A stretch of DNA of 64,000 nucleotides from positions 1 through 64,000 of the forward strand of contig CAWJCB010000003.1 of NCBI GenBank assembly GCA_963841105.1. Direction: 5' to 3'. The notes under the pieces were generated by a model that saw only the letters and a program-made list of their open reading frames with translations, did not search any database and was not told the DNA's origin. The position numbers and the translations under genes are program-made. Shown one piece after another: positions 54,073-63,313 of the stretch (positions are counted from its first letter, which is position 1; each line of letters begins with the position of its first letter). Source of the DNA: VAZQ01 sp963841105. Lineage in GTDB: Bacteria > Pseudomonadota > Alphaproteobacteria > Rhizobiales > Xanthobacteraceae.

Positions 54073-54350
54073 TCAAGCTTCGGCAACAGCTATATAGCCG
54101 TGCATTTCCGCGTCGCGTTCTACCTTCCGGCTGAATGTCTGGAAGGCCTCTTCAGTCGCAGGTGACAATTCACGGCGCTTCTGTGCAACTTCTCCTGTGG
54201 CCGGCGGATACATCGCGCCGACATAAAGCCCCTCCCCATCTGGAGCATGGCGGGCCCCGGTGGGACACGAGAGACCAACTCCAAGGTTCTTGCCACTGGA
54301 ACATATGGCTTTGCGGAACGGATGGGGAGTGCCCGGGGTGGGATTCACAC
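54073..54350 (-). pseudogene. AhpD-like (carboxymuconolactone decarboxylase) 5' remnant
   Basis: The frame gives YPPATGEVAQKRRELSPATE and EAFQTFSRKV, nearly identical to the start of the intact AhpD-like gene at 62.9 kb. It then diverges (ERDAEMHGYIAVAEA) and stops, losing the CxxC...H catalytic part. The normal start (ATGTCGG...) is also out of frame by two bases. This is the coding part of a ~230-base diverged direct duplication. Confidence 0.75.
54119..54350. repeat. Diverged direct repeat, left copy
   Basis: About 230 bases that align, at roughly 90% by eye, with 62,812-63,045 in the same orientation. The repeat covers the 5' end and upstream leader of the AhpD-like gene. The two copies bracket the liv operon and the second stress cluster. 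They could come from duplication, or be sites of past recombination. Confidence 0.8.
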
Positions 54351-54424
54351 CTTGCTACGGGTTGAAGAGGACGATGACGGGCGAATCGCGCGCTGTGATC
54401 GCAGCAACGTACAGCGGCACGATC

Positions 54425-55147
54425 TTAGGACATCGCCTCGCCGAGATAGGCGTGGCGGACGCTCTCGTCGTTCGCGAGCTCGCTGGTCAATCCTTCGCGG
54501 ACGATGCGCCCCGTCTCCATCACGTAGCCGCGATCGGCGATGCTGAAGGCCGCGAAGACGTCCTGCTCGACAAGAAGCACGGTCACGCCCTGCTTGCGGA
54601 TCTGGGACAGAACTTCGAGAAGCTCGTCGACGATGACCGGCGCCAGTCCGAGGCTCATCTCGTCCACGGTGAGCAGACGCGGCGCCGCCATCAGCGCACG
54701 CGCCATGGCGCACATCTGCTGTTCGCCGCCCGACATGTTGCCGGCGAGTTGGCGCCGGCGGTCCTTGAGGATGGGAAAGAGCTCATAGACGCGCTCGAAA
54801 CCGCGCCGCATCTCGGTCCGATCCTTCTGGCGCTGGGCACCCATCAGCAGGTTTTCTTCGACCGTCATCTTGCCGAAGAGCTGCCGCCCTTCCGGCACCT
54901 GCACGAGCCCGCGCGAGAAGACGTGCTCGGGCGTCAGCGAGGCTATGTCGGCGCCATCGAACCGAAGCGTCCCGCGCGAGGGAATGACACGCGAGACCGC
55001 GCGCAGCAGCGTTGTCTTGCCGGCTCCATTGCTGCCGACAATGGTGACGATCTCGCTGGCGCGCACATCCAGGTCGACTTCGAACAGCACCGGCACCAGT
55101 CCATAGCCGGCCTCAAGGTTCGAAATGTGCAATAACGGCTCGCTCAT
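54425..55147 (-). CDS. livF: Branched-chain-type ABC ATPase (LivF)
   Basis: 240-residue ATPase: Walker A VGSNGAGKTTLLRAV, signature MSGGEQQMCAMARAL, Walker B RLLTVDEMSLGLAP, and the LivF-type ending LAYG-like YLGEAMS. It works with LivG on the LivHM permease. It overlaps livG by 4 bases and is the last gene of the operon. The family imports branched-chain amino acids, amides, urea or, in rhodopseudomonads, aromatic acids. The benzoate-CoA-ligase-like gene 8 kb away makes the last option worth testing. Confidence 0.95.
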   Translation of the reverse strand: MSEPLLHISNLEAGYGLVPVLFEVDLDVRASEIVTIVGSNGAGKTTLLRAVSRVIPSRGTLRFDGADIASLTPEHVFSRGLVQVPEGRQLFGKMTVEENLLMGAQRQKDRTEMRRGFERVYELFPILKDRRRQLAGNMSGGEQQMCAMARALMAAPRLLTVDEMSLGLAPVIVDELLEVLSQIRKQGVTVLLVEQDVFAAFSIADRGYVMETGRIVREGLTSELANDESVRHAYLGEAMS

Positions 55148-55893
55148 GCGCGCCTCTTGCCGAGATAGGCTTCGATCACGGCGGCGTTACCAAACACCGT
55201 GTCAACGGACCCTTCGGCGATTTTCTCGCCGTGATGCAGCACCATAACCCGGTCGGAGAGCTTGCGGATCGCCCGCATAACGTGCTCGACAACCAGGATG
55301 CCGACGCCCTGGCCGCGAATCCTTCTGATGACCTCAATCACGTCGTCGACCTCGACCGCATTGAGGCCAGCCATCACCTCGTCGAGCAGCAGGAGCTTTG
55401 GCCGCATGGCAAGCGTCTTGGCGAGCTCGAGCCGCTTTCGGTCCGGTCCGCCCAGCGCCTCGGCGCGCTGGTTGATACGACGGTCGAGACCCGTGAAGGC
55501 GATCCAATACCGCGCCGCTTCACGCGCCTTCTCGCGTGAGAGTGTGCCGCCGCCCCTGCCGAACAGAGCGCCCACCGTGACATTCTCAAGAACCGACAGG
55601 CCCGGAAACGGCTTCATCACCTGGAAGGTGCGGCCGATGCCGAGGTGGGCGCGGCGGTAAGGCAGCAGGCCGTCGACGCGCGCACCCTCGAACCACACCT
55701 CGCCCTCGTCGGCCGTCAGCGCGCCGCTGATCAGGTTGATGAGCGTCGTCTTGCCGGCCCCGTTGGGCCCGACGAGCCCGAGCACCTCGTTGCTAGCCAG
55801 CGTGAAACTCACGTTGTCGACCGATACGAGGCCCTGGAAGCGTCGGGTTAGCCGGCGCGCATCGAGCAGAGGCGCAATTGCGTCGGCGTTCAT
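55144..55893 (-). CDS. livG: Branched-chain-type ABC ATPase (LivG)
   Basis: 249-residue ATPase with Walker A VGPNGAGKTTLINLISG, the LivG insertion region HLGIGRTFQVMKPFPGLSVL, a weak signature (ALGGPDRKRLELAKTLAM) and Walker B KLLLLDEVMAGLNAVEVDDV. It forms the ATPase pair with LivF and overlaps both neighbours by 4 bases. The signature is LGGPDRKR rather than LSYGQQRR, a variation seen in aromatic-acid-type members, though this is weak evidence. Confidence 0.95.
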   Translation of the reverse strand: MNADAIAPLLDARRLTRRFQGLVSVDNVSFTLASNEVLGLVGPNGAGKTTLINLISGALTADEGEVWFEGARVDGLLPYRRAHLGIGRTFQVMKPFPGLSVLENVTVGALFGRGGGTLSREKAREAARYWIAFTGLDRRINQRAEALGGPDRKRLELAKTLAMRPKLLLLDEVMAGLNAVEVDDVIEVIRRIRGQGVGILVVEHVMRAIRKLSDRVMVLHHGEKIAEGSVDTVFGNAAVIEAYLGKRRA

Positions 55894-56834
55894 AGGCGGT
55901 ACGCCCTGACGTTCCGTAGGAAATAACGCAAGCCATCGCGGCGCAGGCCGCCGCCAAGGTCGATGAGACCTTTCGGCATGAACACGACGGCGAGCACGAT
56001 GACGAGACCGAAAAGCAGCGCTGCGGCTGTCGAGATGCTGCTCGACAGGTATTCATAGATGAGCGACAGGATGAAGGCGCCGATCACCGGCCCGAACACG
56101 GTGCCTGGCCCGCCGAACACCGCCATGATGACCATCTGCACGTTCAGGGTCAGGTCGAAGGCGCTCGCGGGATCGATGAAGGTGATCCAATAGGCGTGGA
56201 TGCCGCCAGCGATCGCGGTGAATAGTGCCGACACGATCAGCGCCAGCACTTTGTAGAGCGTGGTGTTCACCCCCATGGCGCCGGCCGCGTCCTCGTCCTC
56301 GCGGATGGCGATGAGGGCCATACCGAAGCGGCTGCCGGCGATCCAGGCGACTGCCCCCGTAGACGCGACGAGGAGCCCGAGCGACAATTCGTAGAACATC
56401 GGATCGGCGCGGGTGAGCGGCAGGATGAGACCGACGTTGGCGCCGGCTATCTGAAGGTTTGCGAAGACCGCGCCCATGGCGGACGAGAGACCGAGCGTCG
56501 CAATGGCGAAATAAGGCCCGCGCAGGCGCAGGATTGGGATGCCCAGCAGCAGCGCGCAGAGCATGGCGAGCACTGCGCCAACAACAAGGCCCAGCCAGAA
56601 CGGCTGATTGAATTGGACCATGGCGATTGCCGTGCCGTAGGTGCCGAGGCCGTAAAACACTGAATTGCCGAAAGACACATAACCGGTAAAGCCGCCGATG
56701 ATGTTCCAGGCTTGCGCCAAGGTTGCGACGAGGAGAGTGCTGATGCCGAATTGGATGACAACGTCATCTCCGAGCCACGGCACTGCGGCCAGCAGCACCA
56801 CGACGAGGAGGGCGACGACCCAGTGCCAGATCAT
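55890..56834 (-). CDS. livM: Branched-chain-type ABC permease (LivM)
   Basis: 314 residues, about eight to ten membrane helices, with the LivM motifs QAWNIIGGFTGYVSFGNSVF, LRLRGPYFAIATLG and GMALIAIREDEDAAGAMGVN (EAA-like coupling loop). It pairs with LivH to form the channel. It overlaps livG and livH by 4 bases each, so the four transporter genes are translated as one chain. The ligand cannot be deduced from it. Confidence 0.95.
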   Translation of the reverse strand: MIWHWVVALLVVVLLAAVPWLGDDVVIQFGISTLLVATLAQAWNIIGGFTGYVSFGNSVFYGLGTYGTAIAMVQFNQPFWLGLVVGAVLAMLCALLLGIPILRLRGPYFAIATLGLSSAMGAVFANLQIAGANVGLILPLTRADPMFYELSLGLLVASTGAVAWIAGSRFGMALIAIREDEDAAGAMGVNTTLYKVLALIVSALFTAIAGGIHAYWITFIDPASAFDLTLNVQMVIMAVFGGPGTVFGPVIGAFILSLIYEYLSSSISTAAALLFGLVIVLAVVFMPKGLIDLGGGLRRDGLRYFLRNVRAYRL

Positions 56835-57688
56835 GCAGACCTCAGGGCCCTCGCCGGACGTATGACAAGGATCAGGACCAGCAGGCCAAAGCTGATCACG
56901 TTGGTGTAGGTCGGCCCGAAATAGACTGCGCCGAACGCCTCGGCAATGCCGATGACGCAGCCGCCGAGCACGACGCGGAACGGATTGTCGAGTCCGCCGA
57001 TGATGGCAATGACGAAGGATTTCGCCGTCAGCTCAGCGCCGATGTAGGGCGTGAGCTGCGCCACCATGCCGTAGAGCCCGCCGGCCGCGCCGGCGAGCGC
57101 CGCGCCGATGCCGAAGGTGACAGGATAGAGGATGCGCGGATTGACGCCGTAGAGCCGGGCCGCCACGAGATTCTGCGCCGTAGCGCGAATAGCGCGACCA
57201 AGCGGCGTCGCGTTGAGCACCCACCAGAGTGCCCCGGCCAGCAAGAAAGCGATGGCGAAGGCCGCCAGCCGAACCAACGGGATGACAATGCCGCCAATTC
57301 CCACGTTTGAGCCGGCGTAGGCAGGATTGATGGTGCGAAAATCGGCACTGAAGATCAGCTGGGCGAGATAGGTAATAACGACATCAAGGCCGAAGGTGAT
57401 GAGCAAGGTGTTGAGTAGCGTGGAACCGACAATGAAATTGATGATGTAGCGCTGCACCAGAAAGCCGAACACGAACATGATGAGCATGCCGAGCGGCAAC
57501 GCCAGGAACGGATCGATACCGACGAGCGTGAACAGATAATAGACGGTATACCCGCCCAGCATAATGAAAGAGCCGTGCGCCAGATTGACGATGTTGAGCA
57601 CACCCCACACGAGCGCCATGCCGAGCGCCATGAGCCCGTAAAGACCACCCAGCAGGATGCCGTTCACGAGTATTTGGGCGTAGAACAT
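56831..57688 (-). CDS. livH: Branched-chain-type ABC permease (LivH)
   Basis: 285 residues with the LivH start ILVNGILLGGLYGLMALGMA, then LVWGVLNIVNLAHGSFIMLG and the coupling segment GRAIRATAQNLVAARLYGVN. About eight membrane helices. It is the first permease gene after the receptor, with 75 bases between them, where a hairpin could let the receptor be expressed at higher level. It overlaps livM by 4 bases. The family's usual length is ~290 residues. Confidence 0.95.
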   Translation of the reverse strand: MFYAQILVNGILLGGLYGLMALGMALVWGVLNIVNLAHGSFIMLGGYTVYYLFTLVGIDPFLALPLGMLIMFVFGFLVQRYIINFIVGSTLLNTLLITFGLDVVITYLAQLIFSADFRTINPAYAGSNVGIGGIVIPLVRLAAFAIAFLLAGALWWVLNATPLGRAIRATAQNLVAARLYGVNPRILYPVTFGIGAALAGAAGGLYGMVAQLTPYIGAELTAKSFVIAIIGGLDNPFRVVLGGCVIGIAEAFGAVYFGPTYTNVISFGLLVLILVIRPARALRSA

Positions 57689-57763
57689 TCGAGAGATTCG
57701 GAATGCAAGGAAAACTGGACCGCCCGGTGGGGAGGGTCAGCCTGAGCAGCCTTTACACGACTT

Positions 57764-58975
57764 TCAGCGCGCGTTCCAAGGCGGAACGGGATATTTCGGC
57801 TTGTTGATGAAGTGGTCGGTGTAGATCGGCACCACTTCGCCGTTCTGGATCTGGACGACGATCTGCGGCAGCACAATCTGGCCGTTCTGGCCGTAGCGGA
57901 TGCGGGCATAGAGGCTCTCAAAATCGATGCCGGCGATGGCGTCGCGCACCCTCTTGGGATCGAGCGAGCCAGCCTTCTCGATCGCCTTCACGAAGGTCTC
58001 TACGTCGGCGACGGCGGACGCGGCGTGGTAATCGGGCTCGTAACTGTATTTCTCCTTGAACAGCTTGGCGAACTGAGCCGCGTCGCCGAACCAGTCGTCC
58101 TTGAGACTTGGGTTGGGCAACCATGAGCTCATGCCGAAGGCATACTCCGCATCCGAGCCAAGCGCTTTGCGGAAATCGGCCGTCGGCACGCCCACGGTGA
58201 AGGAAAAGAGCATCTTGGGATTGACGTCGAGACCCTTGGCCTGGCGGATGAAGTTCAACGCCTCGGTCTCATGGCTCGCGAGGAAGACCGCATCGGGCTG
58301 AGCCGCCTTGACCTCGGTCAAGAGCGAGGAGAAGTCGGAGGCATTCTCGTGATACTTCTGGTCGACGACGAGCTTCATGCCGGCCTTGGCGAGCAGCTCG
58401 CGGGAGCCCTTGGCGACCGAGACGTCGAAGCTGTCGTCCGCCGAGAGCAGGGCGACCGTTTTCACCTTGGGGTCGAGCTTGCCCAGCATCTCGATCGTGC
58501 TGGCGAAATAGTCGTCCGCCGGCGGCAGCGTCCCGAAAATGTATTTGTAGCCGCGGCTGTAGATCTGGGTCGACGCGCCGCCGCCCTGGACCATCGGGAT
58601 CTGATATTTCTCAGCAACCGAGCTGTCATCGAGGGCAAAATTGCTGGCGAACGGTCCGAGCAGGAAGTTGACCTTGTCGCCGGCCACGAGCTGAACATAC
58701 TGTCTGACGCTTAGATTGACGTCCGACTGGTTGTCGAGGAGGTTGAGTGCAAGCTTGTATTTCTGCCCGCCGACGGTGACGCCGCCCTTGTCGTTGATCG
58801 TGCTGACGGCGAGATTATAGGCGTCGCGATAGTAGCGCCCCGTGTTCGCAAGGGAGCCCGAAAGCTGAACGGACGCGCCGAGCTTGATCGTATTCGTCTG
58901 CGCAACCGCGAGTGAGGCCGAGAGCGCAAAGGCGACTGCCATGCCAAAGCGAAGTGCCAAGAATTTCGTCGTCAT
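57764..58975 (-). CDS. Periplasmic receptor of Liv-type ABC transporter (LivJ-like)
   Basis: 403 residues with a Sec signal (LRFGMAVAFALSASLAVAQT). Receptor motifs are IKLGASVQLSGSLANTGRYY, then NLLDNQSDVNLSVRQYVQLV, FLLGPFASNFALDDSSVAEK, and VVDQKYHENASDFSSLLTEV. It has the ANF-receptor/peripla_BP_6 fold. The ligand is unknown: amino acids, amides or aromatic acids are possible. It heads the liv operon. The start at 58975 lies only 6 bases after the stop of an upstream gene on the same strand. Confidence 0.92.
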   Translation of the reverse strand: MTTKFLALRFGMAVAFALSASLAVAQTNTIKLGASVQLSGSLANTGRYYRDAYNLAVSTINDKGGVTVGGQKYKLALNLLDNQSDVNLSVRQYVQLVAGDKVNFLLGPFASNFALDDSSVAEKYQIPMVQGGGASTQIYSRGYKYIFGTLPPADDYFASTIEMLGKLDPKVKTVALLSADDSFDVSVAKGSRELLAKAGMKLVVDQKYHENASDFSSLLTEVKAAQPDAVFLASHETEALNFIRQAKGLDVNPKMLFSFTVGVPTADFRKALGSDAEYAFGMSSWLPNPSLKDDWFGDAAQFAKLFKEKYSYEPDYHAASAVADVETFVKAIEKAGSLDPKRVRDAIAGIDFESLYARIRYGQNGQIVLPQIVVQIQNGEVVPIYTDHFINKPKYPVPPWNAR

Positions 58976-58981
58976 GCTCGT

Positions 58982-59389
58982 TCAATTCGTTTTCGGCCAA
59001 GAAGGATCCCCGCTCTTGAATGGAGATGCTACGCTGGATTTAGACGCGGGGACACCCGCGTCCGTCGTCGTTGCTTGATGGCGCGGCGAGAGAAGGGATA
59101 GCGCTATCGCAAGGCCCAACCACACCAACCAAAACGTCGGGTGGACCACGCCGCTTATTGCGGTATCCGGCGGCACGGACTGCGCGTCGCTGTTCCGCCA
59201 CGAGAGCTGAACTAACCGCGCAGCTGTTGCCTCCGCTTCCGACGGGGTCCAATTCCAGCCGGAGACCTGATCGATTGTCGAAACCAGCGTCTTCTCAGCG
59301 ATTGCCTTCGGCATTGCCGCCAAACGCGCTGCTTCCTCCCACGGATCAACATTCATGCGAGCCAGCGCGGAAAGGACACTGAGTTGCAT
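58982..59389 (-). CDS. Conserved hypothetical protein with C-terminal membrane helix
   Basis: 135 residues. The N-terminus MQLSVLSALARMNVDPWEEA, with ARLAAMPKAIAEKTLVSTID, is followed by a helical stretch and one membrane helix (TFWLVWLGLAIALSLLSP) near residue 110. This resembles a recurring rhizobial hypothetical protein, from memory. ATG 59389 follows a GAGGAACG ribosome site. The frame is open further upstream to 59557, but that part is not conserved-looking. Six bases separate it from the receptor gene. Confidence 0.65.
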   Translation of the reverse strand: MQLSVLSALARMNVDPWEEAARLAAMPKAIAEKTLVSTIDQVSGWNWTPSEAEATAARLVQLSWRNSDAQSVPPDTAISGVVHPTFWLVWLGLAIALSLLSPRHQATTTDAGVPASKSSVASPFKSGDPSWPKTN

Positions 59390-59768
59390 CCCGTTACGTT
59401 CCTCGCAAATCGACGCGAAAAGAAATTTGTTGCAATTAGAAGTCAGGATTGAACTCGAGGGTCGATTGTCCACGATCAGCCGCCTCATCACATCTTCGAG
59501 AGCACCACATTGCCTAATCCGGGACCGTCCGATCTCGATCCGGACGGAGCAAAGCATCCTGTAAGCTTAACTGTTGTCTAGTCTAATCGTTCGAGGGCGA
59601 GAGAAAGATATTGTGGCTGCCGAGCAAGAGCGTACCCGGAAAATTCCGGGTCCAACCCGTAAGGGCTTGCATGGGATGCACCTTGCTTTTCGGGCCACCT
59701 TAAAGCTCAGGCGCTCGGTCGTGTAGTGGTCTCAAAATTCGGCTCAGCGATTGACATCGCCGATCGGG
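59390..59768. other. Intergenic region with perfect palindrome
   Basis: No gene is supported. An 18-base hairpin (ACCCGGAA with TTCCGGGT, two-base centre) lies at 59,634-59,651. It lacks a T tract and may be a small inverted repeat rather than a terminator. The rest is featureless to my reading. Confidence 0.5.
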
Positions 59769-59836
59769 CTCGGTGCTCGGTTCTAGATCGCGGAACCGGT
59801 GATCGATGGCCGCCGCCTTTTAGTCACGCCGCGCGG
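59769..59836 (-). repeat. Duplicated fragment of the DUF488 gene
   Basis: About 67 bases align (roughly 85-90% by eye) with 60,867-60,936 inside the DUF488 gene, in the same orientation. On the minus strand it still spells the remnant GVTKKAAAIDH. It cannot encode a protein on its own. It lies just downstream of the CBS-BON gene stop, so the unit CBS-BON plus DUF488 may once have been tandemly duplicated or partly deleted. Confidence 0.7.
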
Positions 59837-59877
59837 CGAAAGGGCTCTTCTGATCGCACACTGGGAGGTCAAATCGA

Positions 59878-60616
59878 TCAGGCGGGCTTGCGATCTGGTT
59901 CGCGTTCTTGATCCCGCCCTTCGAAAGTCATCCCAGACATTGGCTCGACCCAGACGAGATGATCCTTCACTTGCCTTGCCCCAGGCACGTTTTCAGCAGC
60001 AACGCGGAGCGCTTGCCGCTTCCTTTCGTCCAGAATTGTGCCCCACAATTCGACGATGCCGTCTCGAACAATCACGTTGATCAAGGAGCCGGGCGACCAA
60101 GGCTGCTTATCGATTTCCGCAAGCACGAGTTGTCGAATGCTTGCATCGCCCGAAAGGGTGTCTGTGGTTTCACGGGCAAGGCTCGCGAGAGCCTGAACGA
60201 GATTGGCCCGACTGACAATTCCAACCACCTCGTCCCCTCGCATCACCGGGAGCCGTTTGATGCGCTTCTGCTCCATTAGAAGCACAATTGCATCAAGCGG
60301 GGTCTCCTCCATTATCGTTTGAGGATTGGACGTCATTACCTCGCTGATCTTGCGGCCGTGCGTACGGACGTACTCGTCCGCCAAGCGTCCTCCGCCGAGA
60401 AGGAACTCAAGCCAGCGAGGTCTACGTTTCTCGGTTCCAGTTTCAGCGCGACGCAAAAGAATCTCCCTCCGTCACGACACCCACGAGGTTTCCTCCGTCA
60501 TCGAGTACCGGAAGGCCGCTAATCCTGTTAAGGATCATGAGTTGCGCCGCCTCAAATATTGACGAATTTGGTTTTACCGACACTACGTTTCGTGTCATCA
60601 CGTCAACCGCTTTCAT
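59878..60616 (-). pseudogene. CBS-BON domain protein, split by a frameshift
   Basis: The ATG at 60616 opens a frame with the first CBS motif (KAVDVMTRNVVSVKPNSSIF, EAAQLMILNRISGLPVLDDG) that stops at 60443 after TEGDSFASR. From about 60,455 the next frame continues FLRRAETGTEKRRP, then the second CBS (MTSNPQTIMEETPLDAIVLL, GIVSRANLVQAL) and a C-terminal BON domain (SLINVIVRDGIVELWGTILD). One extra T in the run GATTCTTTTG explains the split. Intact homologues are stress/microaerobic regulon members. The two halves may both be made or the gene may be dead. Confidence 0.8.
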
Positions 60617-61034
60617 TGCTGATCTCCGGCTTGCCCCTCTTCTGGCGACTGGAGCCATTTCTCCTCGGGCTCCTCAGCAGGATATGTCTCAGCACCACGG
60701 CATCGTTGTGCTCCTCGTCCCGAGCGCCAAAGACAAGCGTGACTGGCCCTTTGCGGGCCAGACTGCGCAATTCATCGAGCTGTTTGCCACTATGCTTAAG
60801 CTCGGCCGTGTAGCGGCGTCGGAACTCGTTCCAGCGATCGACATCGTGCCCGAACCACCGCCGCAACTCGGTGCTCGGCGCAAGATCGCGGAACCAGTGG
60901 TCGATGGCCGCCGCCTTTTTAGTCATGCCGCGCGGCCACAACCGATCGATGAGGACGCGTGTGCCATCGTCCGCAGAATGTGTCTCATAAGCCCGCTTGA
61001 GCCTAATGTCGAATTGCGCGGGCGACTTGGCCAT
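60603..61034 (-). CDS. DUF488 family protein
   Basis: 143 residues. Signature segments FDIRLKRAYETHSADDGTRV, then LIDRLWPRGMTKKAAAIDHW, FRDLAPSTELRRWFGHD and RWNEFRRRYTAEL. DUF488 proteins are small, cytoplasmic and of unsettled function, often found with stress genes. The gene overlaps the start of the CBS-BON gene by 14 bases, implying one transcript. A 67-base piece of it recurs at 59.8 kb. A start at 61046 is also possible; 61034 (MAKSPAQ) is preferred. Confidence 0.9.
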   Translation of the reverse strand: MAKSPAQFDIRLKRAYETHSADDGTRVLIDRLWPRGMTKKAAAIDHWFRDLAPSTELRRWFGHDVDRWNEFRRRYTAELKHSGKQLDELRSLARKGPVTLVFGARDEEHNDAVVLRHILLRSPRRNGSSRQKRGKPEISNESG

Positions 61035-61247
61035 TGCAACCTCCAAGACAAGCGCTTCGGATGAGCAGTAAAAGTCCTCCCTAGCGCTGGCTGTCTACGA
61101 AATCAACGCGGCGATCGACGCACGCAGTGCGCGGAGTTGCGGGAAAGCAGAGGTGGCCTTTAGAGCAGAATGGGGGCTTGGCTTTATCTGGAATCTTGGG
61201 CCTGATTGCGCATTCACCGTCATTCCTATCAAAGATGGAAAAGTCAC

Positions 61248-61685
61248 ATGTACAAGCACATGCTGATCCCTACGGACGGCTCAGAACTTTCGAAGAAAGC
61301 TGCGCAGCATGGCATCGCCTTGGCCAAGGCAGTCAAAGCCAAAATCACGGCGGTGACTGTATCGGCACCATTTCAGACTTTGGTCGTCGAGCCCTATACC
61401 GTGATGGACTCGCTGGACCAATATCGCGAGATTGTTTTGTCTCGAACGGCGAAATATCTCGATGCGGTGCGAGACATCGCAGCGACAATGGATGTGGCTT
61501 GCGATGTCATGCATGTCGAGCATGAGCATCCCTACCAGGCGATCATCGACACGGCGAGAAAAAGGGGATGCGATTTGATCGTCATGGCTTCCCATGGCCG
61601 GCATGGCGTCTCCGCCATCCTGCTCGGCAGCGAGACGGCCAAGGTGCTGGCGCACTGCGCCGTTCCCGTGCTCGTCTATCGCTAA
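61248..61685 (+). CDS. Universal stress protein (UspA family)
   Basis: 145 residues with the Usp fold: MYKHMLIPTDGSELSKKAAQ, HGIALAKAVKAKITAVTV, and the ATP-binding glycine motif near the end (SHGRHGVSAILLGSETAKVL). Usp proteins of this type bind ATP and protect cells under stress or starvation. The ATG at 61248 is chosen because the domain begins at residue 3. It is divergent from the DUF488/CBS-BON pair, with ~210 bases between for promoters. Confidence 0.95.
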   Translation: MYKHMLIPTDGSELSKKAAQHGIALAKAVKAKITAVTVSAPFQTLVVEPYTVMDSLDQYREIVLSRTAKYLDAVRDIAATMDVACDVMHVEHEHPYQAIIDTARKRGCDLIVMASHGRHGVSAILLGSETAKVLAHCAVPVLVYR

Positions 61686-61769
61686 GAACCGGGTCAACGT
61701 CGAACACTTGTTACTTGCCAGACCTTCTTGCTCTGCCACAATAAGCGGCGATTGGATTGGATTAATCGA

Positions 61770-62383
61770 ATGTCCCTGACGCGCCTTCTGCACGAAATTG
61801 GTGCTTGCCGGATCTGTGAAGCCAATCTTCCGCATGGTCCGCGACCAATTCTGCGTCTGTCGAGCGCCGCTCGTCTATTGATCATCAGTCAGGCGCCCGG
61901 CAGCAAAGTCCACCAGACTGGGATCCCGTGGAACGACGCGAGCGGCGATCGTCTGCGCGATTGGATGAATTTGGACCGTTCGACTTTCTACGATGAAACA
62001 AAGGTCGCTGTCGTTCCCATCGGGTTTTGTTACCCTGGCGCCGAGGAGAACGGCGGTGATAAGCCACCTCGTCCGGAATGCGCCCCGCTCTGGCATGAAC
62101 GCGTGCTCGAGCATCTCCCCAATCTTCAATTGACACTGTTAGTGGGCCAATATTCCCAAAAACGCTATTTGGGACCAGGCCGGAAGAAATCGATGACAGA
62201 GACGGTGAAGGCATTTTCAGAATACGGTCCGAAGTTTTTCCCACTGCCACATCCGAGTTGGCGAATCGTGATCTGGATGCGAAGAACAGCCTTGGTTTGA
62301 ACAGGCGGTTATTCCCGAATTGCGAAAAGTTGTGCAACAAGTGATCGTAAGCGCAGGCGCTTGCTCGCGAACGGGGTCTTGAA
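61770..62383 (+). pseudogene. Uracil-DNA glycosylase family protein, frameshifted C-terminus
   Basis: The first ~170 codons read as a uracil-DNA-glycosylase-family protein: IGACRICEANLPHGPRPILR, ARLLIISQAPGSKVHQTGIP, WNDASGDRLRDWM, VGQYSQKRYLG and LPHPSW (normally the HPS catalytic loop). After PSW the expected ending appears in other frames (NRDLDAKN, then WFEQAVIPELRKVVQQ, ending at 62383), so two single-base shifts separate it. As read, the protein ends at 62300. The family excises uracil from DNA. The lesions are likely to impair folding. Confidence 0.78.
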
Positions 62384-62569
62384 TGGCGCTTTAAGACCAG
62401 CGAAGGCTGCCGGCCGTCCAAGATATGATCAGCTGCTTTCGCTTGTCGTGTTCACCTGAATTCCGTAATCGATCCACGTCCTTCGATCTGTACGACAGGT
62501 GAAGGCCTCGGATAGCAAACAATGGAACTGGAATCGCGCGGCTGAACTGATCCAAATCGTGGCGTGTGC

Positions 62570-62917
62570 TCACACGCTTTTTGCTTCGGTAGCTTTGTCC
62601 ATTTCCTCGATCGCCAGGATCGAATGAGCGTAGGCGCCTCCTGCCCGCATTTCAGCTGCGACCCAGATCGCCTCCATTAGCTCCTCGCGGGAAGCTCCAT
62701 AGCGCAGCGCGGCCTTGGTGTGACCTTTTATACAGTACGGGCACTGAGTCACGTGCGCCACAGCGACAGCGATCAGCTGTTTCATTTTGATCGACAGTGT
62801 CCCTTCGGCGAATACCTTCCGGCTGAATGCCTGGAAGGCCTCTTCGGTCGCAGGAGACAATTCACGGCGCTTCTGTGCAACTTCTCGTGTGGTCGGCGGA
62901 TACATCGCGTCCGACAT
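62570..62917 (-). CDS. AhpD-like carboxymuconolactone decarboxylase family protein
   Basis: 115 residues with the peroxidase motif: LIAVAVAHVTQCPYCIKGHT (CxxC and downstream histidine), preceded by AEGTLSIKMKQ. Such proteins reduce hydroperoxides in the AhpD manner or are related to carboxymuconolactone decarboxylases. ATG 62917 (MSDAMYPP) follows GGAGGGCTG, a good ribosome site. Its upstream leader and first ~35 codons are duplicated, in broken form, at 54.1-54.35 kb. Confidence 0.92.
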   Translation of the reverse strand: MSDAMYPPTTREVAQKRRELSPATEEAFQAFSRKVFAEGTLSIKMKQLIAVAVAHVTQCPYCIKGHTKAALRYGASREELMEAIWVAAEMRAGGAYAHSILAIEEMDKATEAKSV

Positions 62918-63045
62918 ACAGCCCTCCTCATCTGGAGCATGGCGGGTCCCGGCGGGACACGAGAGACCAACTCCAAGGTTCTTGCCAGGGAACATATGAC
63001 TTTGCGGACCGGATAAGGAGTGCCAGTGGTGGGATCCAACCTTGC
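62812..63045. repeat. Diverged direct repeat, right copy
   Basis: Matches 54,119-54,350 in the same orientation with about 90% identity by eye. It covers the 5' end and leader of the AhpD-like gene. This copy retains an intact reading frame, so it is probably the parental one. Confidence 0.8.
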
Positions 63046-63313
63046 TGCGGGTTGAAGTGGCTACGCTGACTGGCGAATCGCACGCCGCCGCCCTCCTTGC
63101 CGTGATGTTTGATCGCCGAGCTTAGATCTTCCAGCGCGCGTTGCGTCGCGGCTGTCCGTCGCCTGCACCGCAAACTTGCCGATTCCGACCAGGTTTTCCG
63201 GGACACACAAGTGCATATAACGTGTTTACAAAAGCAGAAATTTTACAGTATTGTAAATAAACAACAAGGTCGCCGTTCCGATCTGTTTGGGGGTGCCGGG
63301 GGGAGGCTTCGAT

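Noticed and set aside
59634..59651. Palindrome as an intrinsic terminator
   Set aside because: No T tract follows on either strand and it is not directly after a gene stop.
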